Origin: an uncultured Lachnospiraceae bacterium
GTDB lineage: Bacteria; Bacillota; Clostridia; Lachnospirales; Lachnospiraceae
Direction of reading: 5' to 3'
NCBI GenBank assembly: GCA_902760755.1
Contig: CACWHK010000021.1
Coordinates: forward strand, 1 to 35,350
DNA length: 35,350 bases
The first letter of the stretch is position 1; each line of letters starts with the position of its first letter. Below, piece by piece: positions 31,892 to 35,350 of the stretch. Below the pieces are notes generated by a model, which was not told where the DNA came from, made no database searches, and saw nothing but the letters and a program-made list of their open reading frames with translations. Position numbers and translations under genes: made by a program.

Positions 31892-32761
31892 TTATCTATG
31901 CTTTGCGTGGAAGCTTACGCCCACGGTATCCGGGCCGCAGTGGCTTCCGGCCGTGGGATTCACCACGGTCACCTCCACCCGAAGGTCCGAGCCATACTTT
32001 TCGTACAGAAGATCCGCCAGCATCTTCGCAAGATCCGGTGCATCCGCATGGGCAACGATCACCCGGTGCCCGTAGATATCCTCCGCCAGCTGATCCACAT
32101 AGTCCACCAGCTTCTCGATGGCCCGGATCCGTCCGCGTTCCTTGCCGACGCTGACCATCTGTCCCTCGTCGTTCATATGGATAATGGGGCGCACGCCCAT
32201 CATATTTCCCATGATCCCGGCGATTCCCGACACACGTCCGCTGCGACGGAAGAAGGTAAGATCATCTGCAAAGAAGTAAACCGCGAACCGGTCCACCTCC
32301 TTCTCCGCCCAGGCCTGGATCTCCGCCACGGATTTTCCTGCCTTGTAGAGGTCTCCGATCTCCTTCACGATATTCAGGCTTCCGATGGTGATACCCTTGG
32401 TGTCGATCTCGTAGAACTTACGGCCGGGGTAAAGCACCTTCAACTCCCGTACCGCCAGATCCATGTTATCGAAGGTTGCGGACATGACTCTGGAGAAATG
32501 AACATACAGGATATCATTTCCCTCCGCAAAGATCGGTTCAAAGATCTCCTTATAGTTCTCCGGGTTCAGCGCGCCTGTGGAAGGAAGGGTTCCCTCCCGA
32601 AGCTGCTGATAGAAGGCATGAGAATCAAACTCCTCAAAATCCTTGTACGGATAGGTTTCCTTCCCGTCGATCATGTACGGCATGCTGATCAGATGATATC
32701 CGTACTCCTCCGCCTCCTTCGGCGTAAGATCCGTATCGGTATCCGTAAATAATACTACCAT
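31892..32761 (-). CDS. fakB: DegV-family fatty-acid-binding protein (FakB-like), copy 2
   Basis: 289 residues. 'VVLFTDTDTDLTPKEAEEYG' at the start, head-group loop 'LPSTGALNPENYKEIF', 'DDLTFFRRSGRVSGIAGIMG' and 'IVAHADAPDLA', then 'NPTAGSHCGPDTVGVSF' near the C-terminus, all in DegV order. It is only distantly similar to copy 1 by eye. GGAGG lies 10 nt before the ATG. It follows the acyl ligase by 32 bp, so one FakB is next to the ligase and the other next to PlsX. Confidence 0.9.
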   Translation of the reverse strand: MVVLFTDTDTDLTPKEAEEYGYHLISMPYMIDGKETYPYKDFEEFDSHAFYQQLREGTLPSTGALNPENYKEIFEPIFAEGNDILYVHFSRVMSATFDNMDLAVRELKVLYPGRKFYEIDTKGITIGSLNIVKEIGDLYKAGKSVAEIQAWAEKEVDRFAVYFFADDLTFFRRSGRVSGIAGIMGNMMGVRPIIHMNDEGQMVSVGKERGRIRAIEKLVDYVDQLAEDIYGHRVIVAHADAPDLAKMLADLLYEKYGSDLRVEVTVVNPTAGSHCGPDTVGVSFHAKHR

Positions 32762-32793
32762 GTTGTTCCATCCTCCGATTTCATTCCATCTCG

Positions 32794-34407
32794 TTACTGC
32801 TGCGGAAAGATGTTCTTATGCCGCACGATCTTCATGCTGGCGTTCTTGATGAATTCCACCTCACGCAGCTTCACACGTACGATCTGCTTGTAGAGAGGTC
32901 TTCCCTTATTTACCTTATCCTTCAGGGCCTCGAAGTATGCCTGGTCTCCCATATGCTCCTCATCCGGGAAGATCTCAGCCACGATCTTCGACTGCTCATC
33001 ATAAACCAGAACCTCACGCACCGCATCATCCCGGGCGATATCCATCTCCAGCTCCTCCGGAGAGATATTCTCACCGTTGGAAAGAATGATCAGGTTCTTC
33101 TTCCGTCCCGTCAGCATGATAAATCCGTCGTCCGTGATATAACCCAGATCTCCGGTATGATACCATCCATCCTTCAGCACCATATCGGTAGCCTCCGGAT
33201 CCTTGTAGTAGCCCTTCATGACCAGATCCCCACGGAACACAACCTCACCCTCATCCGTAATTCTGGCGTCGATTCCGGGAACGATCTGTCCCACGGAGCC
33301 GTCCAGATGATGGAAGGGTCGGTTTACGGCCGTACACGGTGAACACTCCGTGGTACCATACCCGTTCAGGATCTCGATACCCCAGGCCCGAAACTCCTTC
33401 ACGTACATGGGATCCAGAGGCGCACCGCCGCAGATGATGTACTGCAGCTTTCCGCCGAATACCTTCCGGATGGAATCGTAGGTGAGCTTCCGCACATCGA
33501 TACCGATCCGCTTCATGGCATTCGTACTCTTCATCAGGGTACGGAAGGCTTTCTCCTTGCCACGCTTCTTGATCTCTGCCCAGATCTGACGGTGGAAGAA
33601 CTCCACAAAAAGCGGAACCAGGAACATGGTCTGGGGCTGGAACTCCTCCATGTTGTTCTTTACCTGCTTCAGGCTCTTATTGATATATGCAGTCTGTCCG
33701 AAGTACAGCACCATCATGATGCCGACGATCAGACCGAAGGCATGATGGAAGGGCAGCACTGCAACGATATTTCCTTCCAGCTGGAAAAGCTTGCAGGTGT
33801 TGTTGATCTCAAATGCAATATTCCGGTTGGTCAGCTCCACGCCCTTGCTGAAGCCCGAGGTTCCGGAGGTAAAGAGGATCGCAGCCGTCTTGTCCTGCTG
33901 GACATTATACTTCTTAAACTCGGTCTTCCCCTTGTTCAGAAGGCCCCTGCCCTCCTCAAGATAGGCCTCGAAATCATCCATGCAGTAAACCTTGCGGGCT
34001 GACTTCTTCGGAAGCTTCCCCTTGCAGGCTCCGCTGACCATGACCGCATCACAGTCACCCTTCTTCATCAGCACCCCGATCTCATCCTCCGGGAGTCCCT
34101 TGTCGATGGCGACTGCCACATTTCCGCCGTTGATGGCAGCAAGGAAGGTGACGATCCACTCATAGGAGTTCTCGCCGATGATGGCTATGTTCTTTCCCTG
34201 CAGCTTCCTGGCATACATCCAGGAGCCCAGTGCATTCACGTCATTGTAGAGGTCAAGATAGGTCTTGCTCTTTTGCCCTCCGTCCACCGGGTATACGAAG
34301 CACGGCTTGTCCGGGTGTGCCTCTGCCTTTATCGCCAGAAGATCCTTTAAGTCACGGATCTCCGGGTTCTCATAATACGGATATTTTTTATTTCTCCAAC
34401 TTCTCAT
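32794..34407 (-). CDS. AMP-forming acyl ligase (acyl-CoA or acyl-ACP synthetase)
   Basis: 537 residues from ATG 34407, which has GAGGG at 6 nt; the frame is open 29 codons upstream through the promoter region without support. ANL-superfamily motifs: 'AAILFTSGTSGFSKGVELTN' (P-loop-like A3), 'ILNGYGTTECSP' (A5), 'WYHTGDLGYITDDGF' (A7), 'LTGRKKNLIILSNGENISPE' (A8 hinge) and a C-terminal Lys in 'NASMKIVRHK' (A10). It activates a carboxylic acid via an acyl-adenylate. The neighbourhood (FakAB, PlsX, ACP) points to fatty acids. Whether the acceptor is CoA or ACP is not visible. First gene of the operon. Confidence 0.9.
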   Translation of the reverse strand: MRSWRNKKYPYYENPEIRDLKDLLAIKAEAHPDKPCFVYPVDGGQKSKTYLDLYNDVNALGSWMYARKLQGKNIAIIGENSYEWIVTFLAAINGGNVAVAIDKGLPEDEIGVLMKKGDCDAVMVSGACKGKLPKKSARKVYCMDDFEAYLEEGRGLLNKGKTEFKKYNVQQDKTAAILFTSGTSGFSKGVELTNRNIAFEINNTCKLFQLEGNIVAVLPFHHAFGLIVGIMMVLYFGQTAYINKSLKQVKNNMEEFQPQTMFLVPLFVEFFHRQIWAEIKKRGKEKAFRTLMKSTNAMKRIGIDVRKLTYDSIRKVFGGKLQYIICGGAPLDPMYVKEFRAWGIEILNGYGTTECSPCTAVNRPFHHLDGSVGQIVPGIDARITDEGEVVFRGDLVMKGYYKDPEATDMVLKDGWYHTGDLGYITDDGFIMLTGRKKNLIILSNGENISPEELEMDIARDDAVREVLVYDEQSKIVAEIFPDEEHMGDQAYFEALKDKVNKGRPLYKQIVRVKLREVEFIKNASMKIVRHKNIFPQQ

Positions 34408-34500
34408 GGCGGTCCCTCTTTCCTTCACTCTCACACCTTGCGGAGTACTCTCTCCGAAGGCACGTTCTCGTGTGTTCCCTATAACAAAACACACAGGGTT

Positions 34501-34529
34501 ATTTTACCAAAAAACGTCGGTTTACGCAA
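34501..34529 (-). promoter_or_regulatory. Promoter of the lipid operon
   Basis: Minus strand TTGCGT (34529-34524), 17-nt spacer, TGGTAAAAT (extended -10 at 34506-34501). It gives a leader of about 85 nt before the acyl ligase start. Confidence 0.7.
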
Positions 34530-34574
34530 GAAAATGCGTCCGCAAAAGACAGCTTTCCCGGAAGCGGATAATCC

Positions 34575-34603
34575 TTGTGAAATCCGTCATTTTTTGGTAT
34601 GAT
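34575..34603 (+). promoter_or_regulatory. Promoter of the nuoE-nuoF type operon
   Basis: TTGTGA (34575-34580), 17-nt spacer, TGGTATGAT (extended -10 at 34598-34603). The 233-bp divergent gap 34408-34640 holds this and the lipid operon promoter, about 45 bp apart, and no gene. Confidence 0.7.
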
Positions 34604-34640
34604 AAAGGAGTCTTATTCTATCATTTCAGGAGGGAAACCT

Positions 34641-35135
34641 ATGGGGAAGTTAAATGCCGCTGCGGCGGCCAGGATCAGGGAGATCTGCGACCGGTATAAG
34701 GACGAGAAAACCCCTCTTATGATGATCCTCAGCGATATCCAGAATGAGTACGGATATATCCCGCTGGAGGTTCAGGAGGTTGTCTCGGAAAAGACCGGTA
34801 TCTCTGTAGCAGAGATCTACGGGGTAGTTACCTTCTACTCCTTCTTTTCACTCAAACCAAAAGGAAAATATGTCATCGGCTGCTGTCTCGGAACTGCATG
34901 CTATGTAAAGGGAGCACAGCAGGTGATCGACAAGTTCTCGGAGCTTCTGGGCGTAGGCCCCGGACAGACCACCGAGGACGGACTCTTTACCATCGACGCG
35001 CTCCGCTGCATCGGAGCCTGCGGTATCGCTCCGGCGGTCAGCATCAACGGCAAGGTGTACCCGAAGGTCACTGTCAACCAGGTGCATGACATCGTAGCGT
35101 CCTATCAGGATGCAGAGAAAGGAGCAAACGCATGA
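34641..35135 (+). CDS. NuoE/HydC-type [2Fe-2S] NADH oxidoreductase subunit
   Basis: 164 residues from ATG 34641 with AGGAGG 7 nt before; an ATG 42 nt earlier is open but overlaps the promoter. A helical N-terminal bundle contains 'DIQNEYGYIPLEVQ' and 'ISVAEIYGVVTFYSFF'. A thioredoxin-like [2Fe-2S] domain has ligands C82, C87 ('CLGTACYVKGA') and C123, C127 ('RCIGACGIAP'). NuoE-like proteins partner NuoF in complex I, NAD-linked FeFe hydrogenases, NADP-reducing hydrogenases or formate dehydrogenases. In an anaerobe with nuoF directly downstream, an NAD(P)-linked (possibly bifurcating) hydrogenase is most likely; the deciding genes are outside the window. Confidence 0.93.
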   Translation: MGKLNAAAAARIREICDRYKDEKTPLMMILSDIQNEYGYIPLEVQEVVSEKTGISVAEIYGVVTFYSFFSLKPKGKYVIGCCLGTACYVKGAQQVIDKFSELLGVGPGQTTEDGLFTIDALRCIGACGIAPAVSINGKVYPKVTVNQVHDIVASYQDAEKGANA

Positions 35136-35350
35136 TCAAGGATATCAAAACTCTGGAAAGCTCCATCGCTTCCTGTACCAAAGCCATGGACGAGAAGTTC
35201 AAAGGTCTGGACGGCAAGCGTCATATCGTGCTCTGCGGCGGTACCGGGTGTCTCTCCAACAATTCCATGGAGATCAAAAAACGTTTTGAAGAGATCCTGA
35301 AGGCAGAGGGTCTGGAGGATCAGGTTACGGTTAATATCGTAGGCTGCTTC
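35132..35350 (+). CDS. NuoF/HydB-type subunit, N-terminal fragment (runs off the right edge)
   Basis: 73 codons are visible. The ATG at 35132 overlaps the previous stop (ATGA) and has AAGGAG 7 nt upstream. 'HIVLCGGTGCLSNNSMEI' and 'VTVNIVGCF' are the start of the N-terminal thioredoxin-like [2Fe-2S] domain that fused NuoF/HydB proteins carry ahead of the FMN/NADH domain. E. coli-type NuoF lacks this extension, so a hydrogenase- or NADP-type subunit is favoured. Confidence 0.88.
   Translation, partial: MIKDIKTLESSIASCTKAMDEKFKGLDGKRHIVLCGGTGCLSNNSMEIKKRFEEILKAEGLEDQVTVNIVGCF

Noticed and set aside
31898-32752. 284-codon plus-strand open frame opposite the second fakB-like gene
   Set aside because: Antisense shadow of a DegV protein with all motifs present.
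1-35350. Mobile elements, tRNA or rRNA genes
   Set aside because: I looked for transposase-like frames with terminal repeats, CCA-ending cloverleaf arms and rRNA signatures and saw none, within the limits of reading by eye.

Overview
The window looks like chromosomal core sequence from a Clostridia-type member of the Bacillota, most probably a Lachnospiraceae-like gut or rumen anaerobe. This is inferred from the gene content (tryptophan operon under a T-box, FakA/DegV proteins, a DUF4250 protein, an NADH-linked NuoE/NuoF pair, a bacterial serpin), from consistent AGGAGG-type ribosome binding sites, and from consensus sigma-A promoters. By eye the GC content is a little above 50%. I found no tRNA, rRNA, insertion sequence, prophage or CRISPR array. 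Most genes lie on the minus strand.

Region by region. (1) 1-4420: the start of an aldo/keto reductase at the left edge, then a phosphocholine-type locus read on the minus strand: a LicC-like cytidylyltransferase, a winged-helix/LicC/LicA three-domain fusion, a 54-residue single-span membrane microprotein, and an NCS1-family permease. A near-consensus promoter flanked by two TTCATGAA palindromes drives it. (2) 4490-5150: a CarD-type regulator with its own promoter and terminator. (3) 5171-9193: a thiamine salvage operon thiM-thiE-thiD-cytX behind a TPP riboswitch with a terminator platform; related hairpin repeats directly follow the thiM and thiE stop codons. (4) 9216-12002: an UlaG-like metallo-hydrolase, gpmI and a DUF4250 protein. 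(5) 12038-13252: an unrecognised polytopic membrane protein on the plus strand. (6) 13287-20204: a complete trpEGDCFBA operon with a tryptophan T-box leader (specifier UGG) and a terminator. (7) 20239-23072: a serpin lipoprotein and an alpha/beta hydrolase. (8) 23123-25816: a water-type aquaporin and a CbbX/SpoVK-type AAA+ ATPase on the plus strand. (9) 25828-34529: a minus-strand lipid operon: AMP-forming acyl ligase, FakB-like DegV, GNAT-like protein, FakA, second FakB-like DegV, PlsX, ACP and PAP2 phosphatase. (10) 34575-35350: NuoE and the start of NuoF on the plus strand.

How the genes work together. The trp operon encodes every step from chorismate to tryptophan and is switched by uncharged tRNA-Trp. 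The thi operon recovers the thiazole and pyrimidine parts of thiamine and is switched off by TPP. The lipid operon would bind exogenous fatty acids (FakB), phosphorylate them (FakA), pass them to ACP (PlsX plus the local ACP), and offers a parallel ATP-dependent activation route.

The most interesting non-routine signals are: a choline-type locus with a non-LicB transporter and a DNA-binding domain fused to its enzyme; a 110-bp inverted repeat that includes the last codons of two unrelated convergent genes; a perfect CRP-type palindrome just downstream of the AAA+ promoter; and structured repeats inside the thi operon whose inner stems covary.
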